Of a DNA stretch of 64,000 bases, positions 55,315 to 64,000 are shown piece by piece; the stretch's first letter is position 1; each line of letters begins with the position of its first letter. The stretch lies in assembly GCF_012849555.1 (NCBI RefSeq), contig NZ_CP051685.1:310001-374000 (forward strand), in the 5' to 3' direction. The position numbers and the translations under genes are program-made. The notes below the pieces were generated by a model. The model saw only the letters and a program-made list of their open reading frames with translations. It did not search any database and was not told the origin of the DNA. The DNA comes from Massilia forsythiae (GTDB lineage Bacteria > Pseudomonadota > Gammaproteobacteria > Burkholderiales > Burkholderiaceae_D).

Positions 55315-55506
55315 AATTAAAGCACGATCGTGCGTTTTCCGGTTAGAAGGAATGCCCTAATTCGCGCGACGCGCTTTAGGCTGAATCAAATCGATGGTTG
55401 GGAAAAGGCAAAGAAGCTGCAAGTTGACCGAGGGAATCCTGACGGGGCGTTCGGCCTGCCCCGTCCGGTTGTTGCGTCCGGTAGACGGACGCCTGTTGCC
55501 GGCTGT

Positions 55507-55764
55507 TTATTTACGGCGCAGCCAGAACGTGAATTCGCCGTTGATGATGGTATGCGCCAGCAGGGCGTTGCCGGTCTGTTTGGCAAACGCCTGGAAGTCG
55601 CGTACGGAACCGGTGTCGGTGGCGACGATGCGCAGCACTTCTCCGCTTTCCAGTTCGGCGAGGGCCTTCTTGGCCTTGAGGATCGGCAGGGGGCAATTCA
55701 AGCCACGCGCATCCAGGTCCTTGCGGACCCCGATGGTGCCGGTGTCGATTATAGTTTCAGTCAT
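55507..55764 (-). CDS. TusA/SirA-family sulfur carrier protein
   Basis: An 85-residue protein with the diagnostic CPxP region: KDLDARGLNCPLPILKAKKA, where Cys24 is the persulfide-carrying residue. The rest (VLRIVATDTGSVRDFQAFAK) matches the beta-alpha-beta fold. E. coli TusA hands sulfur to the 2-thiouridine pathway; other members serve molybdenum cofactor or DsrE systems. No partner genes adjacent. ATG 55764. Confidence 0.9.
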   Translation of the reverse strand: MTETIIDTGTIGVRKDLDARGLNCPLPILKAKKALAELESGEVLRIVATDTGSVRDFQAFAKQTGNALLAHTIINGEFTFWLRRK

Positions 55765-55929
55765 CGATAGCCTGCTAGTTTAGTGGGCACATGCCCGCAT
55801 AGTACTCCAATTGCGGGATTATGACGCGGCGCACCAAATTTTGGTATGCCTGTTGCGTTGTAACAACGGCAAGAACTTGACACCCGGAATTTTGAAGAGA
55901 TCGGTGGAAAAATTGGAACGCTTACGTTG

Positions 55930-56097
55930 CGTGTAGGGTGGACGGCTACGCCGTCCACGCGTTCAACGAACCGATGAATAGTTGTGTTCGTACGACGGCG
56001 AAGACGCCATTTTGCCGGCTGATCGGCAAACCGAATGAGAGCGCGACGACGCATGCGATGTATGAACGCGTGGACGGCGAGCCGTCCACCCTACGCA
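55930..56097. repeat. GTAGGGTGGACGGC hairpin pair (inverted arms)
   Basis: The left arm contains GTAGGGTGGACGGC, a spacer and GCCGTCCACGCGTTCA; the right arm is the inverse, TGAACGCGTGGACGGC then GCCGTCCACCCTACGC. Each arm is also self-complementary. It fills the gap between tusA-like gene and alaS. Confidence 0.8.
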
Positions 56098-56170
56098 TCG
56101 GCATCTCAACGCCATTCATGTTGCATGCCGCAGCACAGCAATAAGGCCGTGCGCGGCACGCTTGGGACGC

Positions 56171-58786
56171 TTACGCCGAGACGCGTTCGCCGACCCAGCC
56201 GGCCACGCCGGCCAGCGCCTGCGGCAGGGCCGCAGCATCGGTGCCGCCGGCCTGCGCCATGTCCGCGCGGCCACCGCCCTTGCCGCCGACCTGCTTGGCG
56301 ACGAAGTTGACCAGCTCGCCGGCCTTGACCTTGCCGGTGGCGTCGGCGGTAACGCCGGCGATCAGGCTGACCTTGCCCTCCAGCACAGATGCCAGCACGA
56401 TGGCGGCGGTCCCGAGCTTGTCCTTCAGCTTGTCCATGGTCTCGCGCAGGCCGGCCACGTCGGCGCCTTCCATCGTTGCCGCCAGCACCTTGATGCCGTT
56501 GACGTCGATGGCTTGCGTGATGAGTTCGTCACCCTGCCCCGCGGCCAGCTTCGACTTCAGCGCGGCGATTTCCTTTTCCAGCGATTTCACCTGGTCCTGC
56601 ACCTGGGCGATGCGCGACGGCAGCTCTTCCGGGCTGGTCTTCAACGCGCCTGCGGCTTCGGTCAGCTTGCGGTTGATCGACTGCACCAGCGCCAGCGCGC
56701 CTTCGCCGGTCACGGCTTCGACGCGGCGGATGCCGGCGGCCACGCCCGATTCCGACACGATCTTGAACAGGCCGATGTCGCCGGTGCGGTTGACGTGCAC
56801 GCCGCCGCACAGCTCCTTCGAGCTGCCGATGTCCAGCACGCGCACGGTGTCGCCGTACTTTTCGCCGAACAACGCCATCGCGCCGTGCTTGATCGCATCG
56901 TCCATCGACATGTGCTGGGCTTGCGTCGCGTGGTTTTCCAGGATCTCGCGGTTGACGATGGTTTCCACCTGGGCGATCTGCTCCTGGGTCAGCGGCGCGT
57001 TATGACTGAAGTCGAAGCGGGTCTTGTCCGGATCGACCAGCGAGCCCTTCTGCTGGACATGGGAGCCGAGCACTTCGCGCAGCGCCTTGTGCATCAAGTG
57101 CGTGGCCGAGTGGTTGCGGATGGTGCGCGCGCGCTTGGCTTCGTCGACCTGCGCGTCGACCGTGTCGCCGACCTTCAGCGAGCCCGACTGCAGTACGCCG
57201 TGGTGGCCGAACACCTCGGCCTGGATCTTGAGGGTATCTTCGACCTCGAACAGGCCGGCGGCGGTCTTGATCACGCCCTTGTCGCCGATCTGGCCGCCGG
57301 ACTCGGCATAGAACGGGGTGGTGTCCAGCACCACGATGCCGTCGTCACCGGCCTTGAGTTCCTGCACCGACACGCCGCCCGCGTACAGCGCCAGCACGTG
57401 GGTGTTGTGCACCAGCGAATCGTAGCCGACGAACTTGGTCTTTTCGCCCGCGTACTCGACATTGGCGGCCATCTTGAACTTGCCGGCGGCGCGCGCGGTC
57501 TTCTTCTGCTGCTCCATGGCGGCCGTGAAACCGTCCTCGTCCAGCGTCACGCCGCGCTCGCGGCAGATGTCGGCGGTCAGGTCGAGCGGGAAGCCGTAGG
57601 TGTCGTACAGGGTGAAGGCGGTGGCGCCGTCCAGGTTCTCGGCATCCTTGGCCAGTTGCGCTTCCAGGATCTTCATGCCGTTTTCCAGCGTCTCGCCGAA
57701 ACGCTCTTCCTCGGCCTTCAACACCTGCATCACGCGCTCCTTGGCGTCGTGCAGTTCCGGATAGGCGGCGCCCATCTCGATGTCGAGGTCTTCGACCAGC
57801 CTGAAGAAGAACGGTTTCGTTTGCCCCAGCTTGTAGCCGTGGCGCAGCGCGCGGCGGATGATGCGGCGCAGGACGTAGCCGTGGCCTTCGCTGCTCGGGA
57901 TGATGCCGTCGACGATCAGGAACGATGCCGCGCGGATGTGGTCCGCGATTACCTTCAGCGAATTGTTGGCCAGGTCGGTGGCGCCGGTCTCGCGCGAGGC
58001 CGCGCGGATCAGGTTCTGGAACAGGTCGATCTCGTAGTTGCTGTGCACGTGCTGCAGCACCGCGGCCAGGCGTTCCAGGCCCATGCCGGTGTCGATCGAC
58101 GGCTTCGGCAGCGGCGTCAGCACGCCCTGTTCGTCGCGGTTGAACTGCATGAACACCAGGTTCCAGATCTCGATGAAGCGGTCGCCGTCTTCTTCCGGCG
58201 AGCCCGGAGGACCGCCCCAGATGTCGGCGCCGTGGTCGTAGAAGATCTCGGTGCACGGACCGCACGGACCGGTGTCGGCCATCTGCCAGAAGTTGTCGGA
58301 CGCGTAGCGCGCGCCCTTGTTGTCGTCGATACGGATGATGCGTTCCTGCGGCACCCCGATCTCGTTGGCCCAGATGTCGTAGGCCTCATCGTCCTCGAAA
58401 TAGACGGTGATGGTCAGCTTCTCGGCCGGCAGTCCATACACCTTGGTCAGCAGTTCCCAGGCGAAGTTGATGGCGTCGCGCTTGAAGTAATCGCCGAAGC
58501 TGAAGTTGCCCAGCATCTCGAAAAAGGTGTGGTGACGCGCGGTGTAACCGACGTTTTCCAGGTCATTGTGCTTGCCGCCGGCGCGCACGCAGCGCTGCAC
58601 GGTGGTGGCGCGCTTGTACGGGCGCGTATCCAGGCCCAGGAACACGTCCTTGAACTGCACCATCCCGCTGTTGGTCAACAGCATCGTCGGGTCGTTGCCC
58701 GGCACGAGCGGGCTGGAACGGACGATCGTATGGCCTTTGGACTCGAAGAACTTGAGAAACTTTTCGCGAATTTCGGTGGATTTCAT
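56171..58786 (-). CDS. alaS: Alanyl-tRNA synthetase
   Basis: An 871-residue class II synthetase attaching alanine to tRNA-Ala. Catalytic domain starts [39 protein letters not shown] is motif-1/2 region. The editing domain has the zinc motif [16 protein letters not shown] (HxxxH) and the CxxxH of [15 protein letters not shown]. The C-terminal C-Ala/DHHA1 region ([40 protein letters not shown]) is present and ends WVGERVSA. Full length. ATG 58786; a promoter-like site is 44-72 nt upstream. Monocistronic. Confidence 0.98.
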   Translation of the reverse strand: MKSTEIREKFLKFFESKGHTIVRSSPLVPGNDPTMLLTNSGMVQFKDVFLGLDTRPYKRATTVQRCVRAGGKHNDLENVGYTARHHTFFEMLGNFSFGDYFKRDAINFAWELLTKVYGLPAEKLTITVYFEDDEAYDIWANEIGVPQERIIRIDDNKGARYASDNFWQMADTGPCGPCTEIFYDHGADIWGGPPGSPEEDGDRFIEIWNLVFMQFNRDEQGVLTPLPKPSIDTGMGLERLAAVLQHVHSNYEIDLFQNLIRAASRETGATDLANNSLKVIADHIRAASFLIVDGIIPSSEGHGYVLRRIIRRALRHGYKLGQTKPFFFRLVEDLDIEMGAAYPELHDAKERVMQVLKAEEERFGETLENGMKILEAQLAKDAENLDGATAFTLYDTYGFPLDLTADICRERGVTLDEDGFTAAMEQQKKTARAAGKFKMAANVEYAGEKTKFVGYDSLVHNTHVLALYAGGVSVQELKAGDDGIVVLDTTPFYAESGGQIGDKGVIKTAAGLFEVEDTLKIQAEVFGHHGVLQSGSLKVGDTVDAQVDEAKRARTIRNHSATHLMHKALREVLGSHVQQKGSLVDPDKTRFDFSHNAPLTQEQIAQVETIVNREILENHATQAQHMSMDDAIKHGAMALFGEKYGDTVRVLDIGSSKELCGGVHVNRTGDIGLFKIVSESGVAAGIRRVEAVTGEGALALVQSINRKLTEAAGALKTSPEELPSRIAQVQDQVKSLEKEIAALKSKLAAGQGDELITQAIDVNGIKVLAATMEGADVAGLRETMDKLKDKLGTAAIVLASVLEGKVSLIAGVTADATGKVKAGELVNFVAKQVGGKGGGRADMAQAGGTDAAALPQALAGVAGWVGERVSA

Positions 58787-58829
58787 GGCGTAGGGGCGAG
58801 TGAAGGCAGCATGCTATATAAAGAAAATG

Positions 58830-58858
58830 ATTATAGCGTACGATGCAGTGCGCGTTCA
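58830..58858 (-). promoter_or_regulatory. Likely promoter of alaS
   Basis: On the minus strand TGAACG, 17 nt, TATAAT. The -10 is perfect, the -35 weak. Confidence 0.45.
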
Positions 58859-58908
58859 TCGGCCATTCGCCCCGACTTGTCGACACGGTGACACACACCG
58901 CAACGCGC

Positions 58909-58936
58909 AGGGTAGGCGGCTGCGCCGTCTACGCGG
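58909..58936. repeat. GTAGGCGGC hairpin, single partial copy
   Basis: AGGGTAGGCGGC TGC GCCGTCTACGCGG forms a 9-bp hairpin with one mismatch. It resembles one arm of the repeat at 55930-56097. Confidence 0.5.
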
Positions 58937-59002
58937 CGATACACGCCGTCCGATCCATCGCGCCGGCCCACGGAGCCGCATTCAACATCGCTGCTTGCCA
59001 CG

Positions 59003-59776
59003 TCAAGCGAAATCCGCCCCGATCACATCGATCCGATCGGTACAGAACGCATCCACGCCCCACGCCAGCAAGGTGCGCGCCCGCCGCGGATCGTTTACCG
59101 TATAGCAGAACAAGCCGAACCCGGCCGCCTTGACTGCCGCCGCCTGCGCGCGCCGCAGATGGCGCTGGTTCACGTGCAGCGCCACCACGCCCAGCGCCCG
59201 CGCCCGCGCTTCCCAATCCAGCGGCAATTTATCCGTCAGCCAGGCGCGCGGCAACCCAGGCGCGGCCGCGCGCGCCGCTTCCAGCGCCACCGTGCTGAAC
59301 GAGGACAGCAGCGGCACCCGCGCCGTCTGCCTTGCGTCCACCTCGGCCGCGCCGATCTCGGCCGCGAACAGCGCTGCCGTCATGCGCGCCGCCACGGCGC
59401 CGGTCTCGATGTCATGGCCTGGCGCCGGCTTGATCTCGATATTCATCCACACGCCATGATCCTTGCAGAAGCGCGCGAAGTCCGCGAACAGCGGCACCGG
59501 CTCGCCCCGGTACGCGCGCCCGAACCAGCTGCCCGCATCCAGCGCCGCCAGCTCGGCCGCATCGTAGTCGAACACGTTGCCGGAACCGGACACGGTGCGC
59601 CCCAGCCACGGATCGTGCAGTACCACGGGAATGCCGTCGCGCGCCAGCATGACGTCGAATTCGATGGCGCGGAAACCGGCCTGCATGCCGCGGCGCACGC
59701 CGGCCAGGGTATTTTCGGGCGCCAGCGTGCCGCCGCCGCGGTGCGCCAGGACAGTCGGATACGGCCACATGGGCAT
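59003..59776 (-). CDS. Glycerophosphodiester phosphodiesterase
   Basis: A 257-residue GDPD enzyme cleaving glycerophosphodiesters to glycerol-3-phosphate and an alcohol. The active-site residues are visible: H12 and R13 in VLAHRGGGTLAPENT, E21 and N22, E40/D42 in RAIEFDVMLARDGIPVVLHD with H54, and NIEIKPAPGHDIETG further on. C-terminal FCYTVNDPRRARTLLAWGVD and the end GVDAFCTDRIDVIG are typical. No signal peptide, so UgpQ-type, cytosolic. ATG 59776; the DUF1294 gene ends 8 bp upstream. Confidence 0.94.
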   Translation of the reverse strand: MPMWPYPTVLAHRGGGTLAPENTLAGVRRGMQAGFRAIEFDVMLARDGIPVVLHDPWLGRTVSGSGNVFDYDAAELAALDAGSWFGRAYRGEPVPLFADFARFCKDHGVWMNIEIKPAPGHDIETGAVAARMTAALFAAEIGAAEVDARQTARVPLLSSFSTVALEAARAAAPGLPRAWLTDKLPLDWEARARALGVVALHVNQRHLRRAQAAAVKAAGFGLFCYTVNDPRRARTLLAWGVDAFCTDRIDVIGADFA

Positions 59777-59784
59777 TCACCCCC

Positions 59785-60126
59785 TCACGACGACAACCAG
59801 TGCGCCAGCCACAGGAAGGCGGCGACGTTCACGACCACGCTCGCCAGGAACAGGCGACGGAATGGCTGCTTGCGGGTCTTGTGGCGCAGCCACTGCTGCG
59901 CCAGCACGGCGCCGGGCCAGCCGCAGGCCAAGCCCAGCAGCAGCAGGCTGCGCTCGGGCGTGCGTCGCTCGCCGCGCCGCGCAGCCGCCTTGTCGGAGGC
60001 GTAAGCGGCGAAACATATAACGCTGGCAAGCAGGTAAGCGATGCCGGCCGCCGGCGGCAAGCTCCAGGCCAGCGTGGCATAACCGTATACCAGCACGAAC
60101 AGGAACAGCGGAAGGTAGGGCATCAT
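59785..60126 (-). CDS. DUF1294 membrane protein
   Basis: A 113-residue membrane protein with about three helices: YLPLFLFVLVYGYATLAWSL, GIAYLLASVICFAAYASDKA and ASVVVNVAAFLWLAHWL. The DUF1294 hallmark AYASDKAAARRGERRTPERS, then LLLLGLACGWPGAVLAQQWL and HKTRKQPFRRLF, is fully present. Function unknown. Two start ATGs lie next to each other. Gene pair with the GDPD gene (8 bp gap). Confidence 0.9.
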   Translation of the reverse strand: MMPYLPLFLFVLVYGYATLAWSLPPAAGIAYLLASVICFAAYASDKAAARRGERRTPERSLLLLGLACGWPGAVLAQQWLRHKTRKQPFRRLFLASVVVNVAAFLWLAHWLSS

Positions 60127-60209
60127 GGCGCCAGCTTACGTGCCCGGCTGCCCGCTGTCCATGCAAGGAATGTTCAGTCAAAAACCCGAATCGCCGTTAT
60201 GGGTTCGCT

Positions 60210-60259
60210 AACGAACGGAGCGCAGCAAGCGTGCGCCCTACCCTGAGCGCTCGTTCGTT
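60210..60259. repeat. Inverted repeat upstream of DUF937/DUF3597 gene
   Basis: AACGAACGGAGCGCA at the left and GAGCGCTCGTTCGTT at the right form a 13-bp stem with one bulge; the loop carries TGCGCCCTACC. It lies 19 bp before the start codon, so it may also affect translation of that gene. Confidence 0.5.
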
Positions 60260-60277
60260 CGTCACAAGAGAAACACT

Positions 60278-61246
60278 ATGAGCTTTGACTTAGGCAACCT
60301 GTTAAACCAATACCTGGGCGGTGGCACTACCAACGCCGGCACGGGCCAGGCCGAGAACGATTTCGATCGCGTGGCGCAGAACTCGTCGCTGGCGTCGCTG
60401 GCGCAGGGCGTGACGCAGGCGCTGCGTTCCGACCAGACCCCGCCGTTCCCGCAGATGATCGGCCAGCTGTTCGGCAACAGCAATCCGGACCAGCGTGCCG
60501 GCCTGCTCAACCAGATCTTGTCGAGCGTCGGCCCCGGCGTCCTGTCCTCGATGGCCGGCGGCGCCCTCGGCAACCTGCTGGGAGGCGGCCAGCAAGTCAC
60601 GCCCGACCAGGCTGCGCAGATTTCTCCGCAGCAGGTGCAGGAACTGGCGGCCAAGGCCGAGCAGCAGAACCCGGGCATCGTCGACCGCATGGGCGACTTC
60701 TATGCCGCCCATCCGACGCTGGTGAAGACCATCGGCGGCGCCGCCCTGGCGGTCGCGCTCGGCGCCATGGCACAGCGTCTGCACAACAACTCGGGCGCAT
60801 CCAACTCTCAACCGGCAACCAACAACAACCAAGGAGCAAACATGGGCATTCTCGGCGATATCTTCCACAAGATCTTCCCTTCGCGTCACCCGGCCAACAC
60901 CCAGCCGACCACCGGCACGGCGCCGGCGGCACCGCAAGCTGCGCCCCAGGCCGCACCACAGACACAAGCTGCCCCGGCCGCCATGGACCAGGTGGACGTC
61001 GAACAAGTGTTGGGCAACATGCAGGCGCAATCGGGCCAGCAGCTGAACTGGCGCACTTCGATCGTCGACCTGCTGAAACTGCTGGGCCTGGACAGCAGCC
61101 TGCAGGCGCGCAAGGAACTGGCGGCCGAGCTGAACTACAGCGGCGACACCAACGACTCGGCCAGCATGAACATCTGGCTGCACCGCCAGGTCATGAACAA
61201 GCTGGCGGCGAATGGCGGCAAGGTGCCGGCCGATTTGAAGGATTGA
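60278..61246 (+). CDS. DUF937-like plus DUF3597 fusion protein with internal start
   Basis: A 322-residue protein. Residues 1-about 175 are a Gln/Gly/Ala-rich YidB/DUF937-like part (MSFDLGNLLNQYLGGGTTNA, GPGVLSSMAGGALGNLLGGG) with a hydrophobic helix near TIGGAALAVALGAMAQRL. From Met189 it is a complete DUF3597 protein: MGILGDIFHKIFPSRHP, and later LNWRTSIVDLLKLLGLDSSL and NIWLHRQVMNKLAANGGKVP. DUF3597 proteins are normally separate and about 130 aa. An AAGGAGC ribosome site sits 5 nt before the internal ATG at 60842, so a second, 134-residue product is likely. Function unknown; envelope stress or surface roles are guesses. Confidence 0.85.
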   Translation: MSFDLGNLLNQYLGGGTTNAGTGQAENDFDRVAQNSSLASLAQGVTQALRSDQTPPFPQMIGQLFGNSNPDQRAGLLNQILSSVGPGVLSSMAGGALGNLLGGGQQVTPDQAAQISPQQVQELAAKAEQQNPGIVDRMGDFYAAHPTLVKTIGGAALAVALGAMAQRLHNNSGASNSQPATNNNQGANMGILGDIFHKIFPSRHPANTQPTTGTAPAAPQAAPQAAPQTQAAPAAMDQVDVEQVLGNMQAQSGQQLNWRTSIVDLLKLLGLDSSLQARKELAAELNYSGDTNDSASMNIWLHRQVMNKLAANGGKVPADLKD

Positions 61247-61288
61247 TTTGGAGAAGTGCAGCGCTGCATGACAGCGTGGGCATTCTTG

Positions 61289-61414
61289 CGTCGTCCCCGC
61301 GGAGGCGGGGACCCATACTGACTGTCTAAAGTCGATATGCCGAAGCATTCAAAGTGCTTCCACGGTATCGATTGATCTTGCTCAGCGTGGGTCCCCGCCT
61401 TCGCGGGGACGACG
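61289..61414. repeat. Intergenic double-palindrome repeat, copy 5
   Basis: CGTCGTCCCCGCG at the left and CGCGGGGACGACG at the right, with an inner pair (TCGATATGCCGAAGCA region against TGCTTCCACGGTATCGA). It sits between the convergent DUF3597 fusion and trpS genes. Confidence 0.85.
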
Positions 61415-61416
61415 TG

Positions 61417-61560
61417 TTTGGGCACGTGGCAGAGCTTTACTCGTTAATGAATTTGGGCACGTGGCCGAGCCTTGCACGTTAGTCGATCTGGGAACGTGGC
61501 CGTGCCTTACGTGTTGGTCGATTTGGGCATGCCGTGTTGGTCGATTTGGGCACACGCCCC
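61417..61560. repeat. Degenerate 35-bp tandem repeat downstream of trpS
   Basis: Three full units of 35 bp beginning TTTGGGCACGTGGC or TCTGGGAACGTGGC, at 61417, 61452 and 61487. A fourth (61522) lacks 12 bp, and a fifth is partial (61545-61560). It starts directly after the double-palindrome copy and ends 31 bp before the trpS stop. No coding role seen. Confidence 0.8.
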
Positions 61561-61590
61561 CGATCCATGTGCCGGTCGATCCACATCGGA

Positions 61591-62613
<1,023 letters not shown>

Positions 62614-62899
62614 CGAGTTCCCTTGGGTTTCTTATTGTGCCTCGATACTGCTGCGTCCAAATGACGTCACCTTGCATCGAGGCGGCGTTTGAACGAAAGA
62701 CACATTCCTCTCTGGCCGCGCGCTGTCAGCGGCGCCACCAGGCTTGAAGCAGGGAATGTGGATACGAAAAATTCATGGATGGCATGGTTGCAGGTTGACG
62801 CAACGCTGTCAACCGGCACCGCACGAATTCCCTCCCCCTTTCATCGCGTGGGGCCACGCTGGATTTTTTGTTGCAATAAAATTAATGATTGGTGATTTC

Positions 62900-64000
62900 A
62901 TGGATTCAACGAAGAGCACGAACAGCCACAACCGCCCGCTGGAACTCTGGGGCGGCCTCGAATGCACCGTCAACCGCGTTCAAGACACCTATTTCCACCA
63001 GCTCGAGCGCAACGGCCACGCCGGCCGGCCGGAGGACATCGCGCGCTTCGCCGCCACCGGCATCCGCGCCATCCGCTACCCGGTGCTGTGGGAGCGCACC
63101 GCGCCGGACGGCATCGACCGCGCCGACTGGACCTGGCCGGACGAGCGCCTCGCCGCACTGCGCGCCGCCGGCATCACCCCGATCGCCGGCCTGATCCACC
63201 ACGGCAGCGGCCCGCGCCATACGAGCCTGGTCGACCCGGCCTTTCCCGAGCAGCTGGCCGAGTATGCCGGCGCGGTGGCCGCGCGCTATCCATGGATCGA
63301 GTTCTATACTCCGGTCAACGAACCCTGCACCACGGCGCGCTTCGCCGGCCTGTACGGCGTCTGGTACCCGCACGGGCGCGACGACCGCACCTTCATCCAG
63401 GCCCTGCTGAACCAGTGCCGCGCCACCGTGCTGTCGATGCGCGCCATCCGCGCCGTCAATCCGCACGCCAAGCTGGTGCAGACCGACGACCTCGGCAAGA
63501 CCTACAGCACGCCGCAGATGGCGGAGGTGGCCGAGTTCTACAACGACCGGCGCTGGCTGGCCTGGGACCTGCTGTGCGGCATGGTCGGCCCCGAACACGC
63601 GCTGTGGTCCTACCTGCTCAAGCACGGCGCCGACCCCGCCGACCTGCTCTGGTTCCGCGACCATCCATGTCCGCCCGACATCATCGGCGTCAACTATTAC
63701 GTCACCAGCGAGCGCTGGCTCGACCACCGCCCGCGCCGCTACCCGCGCCACCACCGCGGCAGCGCCGACGGCGTGCCGTGCGCCGACATCGAAGCCTCGC
63801 GCGCACTGGCCACGCCGAGCGCCGGCATCGCGCCGCTGCTGTCCGAGATCTGGGAACGCTACCGCATCCCGCTGGCGGTGACCGAAGCCCACATCGACGC
63901 CAACCGCGAAGACCAGCTGCGCTGGCTGCTGGAAATCTGGGAAGGCGCCAAGCAATCGCGCGACAACGGCGTCGACGTGCGCGCCGTTACCGTGTGGTCG
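62900..64000 (+). CDS. GH1-like glycosidase (5' part, cut by window end)
   Basis: 367 codons, open to the right edge. A (beta/alpha)8-barrel glycosidase resembling GH1: acid/base motif FYTPVNEPCTTARFAGLYG (NEP) and nucleophile motif LAVTEAHIDANREDQL (TEA). Early segment LELWGGLECTVNRVQDTYFH and GIRAIRYPVLWERT fit the family. Sequence diverges from ordinary beta-glucosidases, as in proteins where a GH1-like barrel is fused to an RmlD/dTDP-rhamnose-reductase-like domain; whether such a domain follows cannot be seen. ATG 62900 (GGTGA just upstream) chosen; an ATG 15 bp earlier exists. Confidence 0.8.
   Translation, partial: MDSTKSTNSHNRPLELWGGLECTVNRVQDTYFHQLERNGHAGRPEDIARFAATGIRAIRYPVLWERTAPDGIDRADWTWPDERLAALRAAGITPIAGLIHHGSGPRHTSLVDPAFPEQLAEYAGAVAARYPWIEFYTPVNEPCTTARFAGLYGVWYPHGRDDRTFIQALLNQCRATVLSMRAIRAVNPHAKLVQTDDLGKTYSTPQMAEVAEFYNDRRWLAWDLLCGMVGPEHALWSYLLKHGADPADLLWFRDHPCPPDIIGVNYYVTSERWLDHRPRRYPRHHRGSADGVPCADIEASRALATPSAGIAPLLSEIWERYRIPLAVTEAHIDANREDQLRWLLEIWEGAKQSRDNGVDVRAVTVWS

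Noticed and set aside
56162-58891. Long open frame on the plus strand opposite alaS (about 900 codons)
   Set aside because: It is a mirror of the alaS codon pattern in high-GC DNA; the translation is rich in Val/Gln/His/Arg with no family motif.
61417-61560. Possible CRISPR-like array downstream of trpS
   Set aside because: Units are head-to-tail 35-bp repeats with no unique spacers between them and no cas genes nearby.
62689-62895. 68-codon frame before the GH1-like gene
   Set aside because: No ribosome site, no family resemblance and unlike local codon use; treated as non-coding upstream region of trpS and the GH1-like gene.

Overview
The window is high-GC DNA from a betaproteobacterium. 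Gene content and protein style (GspA/GspB pair, FimV-type protein, DUF3579, DUF3597, YjfB, FliT, a bufferin operon, rpsP-rimM-trmD-rplS, etfBA) point to Oxalobacteraceae, most likely the Massilia/Telluria group. This is inferred from protein families only; no marker gene was compared. No rRNA, tRNA or CRISPR array was recognised.

Layout. 1-9.2 kb: end of a GH31 glycosidase, a secreted DPP-IV-like peptidase, two small CsbD proteins, a methyltransferase, a secreted M13 metallopeptidase, an orphan fliT behind a sigma-28-type promoter, and a FimV-domain membrane protein. 9.2-14.2 kb: fumC, an S4 RNA-binding protein, a DUF883-like protein, a two-gene bufferin operon (bufA plus a fused bufB-bufC) and yjfB, also behind a sigma-28-type promoter. 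14.2-18.4 kb: a minus-strand operon with two unknown small proteins, gspA, gspB and mobB. 18.5-23.6 kb: a CocE/NonD hydrolase, a GFA protein, and otsA-otsB for trehalose synthesis.

23.65-26.32 kb: a nest of mobile DNA. An IS481-like element sits inside an IS3-family (IS150-like) element, which itself sits inside an intergenic palindromic repeat. Target duplications are visible at both levels. 26.3-29.5 kb: a tightly overlapping operon of an acyl-CoA-dehydrogenase-like protein, a PIG-L deacetylase, a SAM methyltransferase and a family 2 glycosyltransferase. Its product is unknown to me, and it is the best candidate here for an undescribed pathway.

29.8-41.8 kb: htpX and an AI-2E-type membrane protein, a nagK-nagA-nagZ amino-sugar operon, a TPR protein, a flavodoxin-fold oxidoreductase, a GntR/UTRA regulator (possibly NagR-like), an esterase, a phasin-like protein and an SDR with an altered catalytic Ser. 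41.9-50.0 kb: an M16 peptidase, a CBS protein, a MITE-like element, DUF3579, a CobD/CbiB-like protein, a CoA pyrophosphatase and the ribosomal operon rpsP-rimM-trmD-rplS. 50.2-64 kb: a TM2 protein, a lipoprotein, an acyl-CoA dehydrogenase with etfA/etfB, a TusA-like protein, alaS, a glycerophosphodiesterase, a DUF1294 protein, a fused DUF937-like/DUF3597 gene with an internal start, trpS and the start of a GH1-like glycosidase cut by the window edge.

At least three families of short dispersed repeats occupy the intergenic spaces: a 'CGTCGTCCCCGCG' double palindrome (five copies), a roughly 160-bp MITE (one full, one partial copy) and a 'GTAGGGTGGACGGC' hairpin family.
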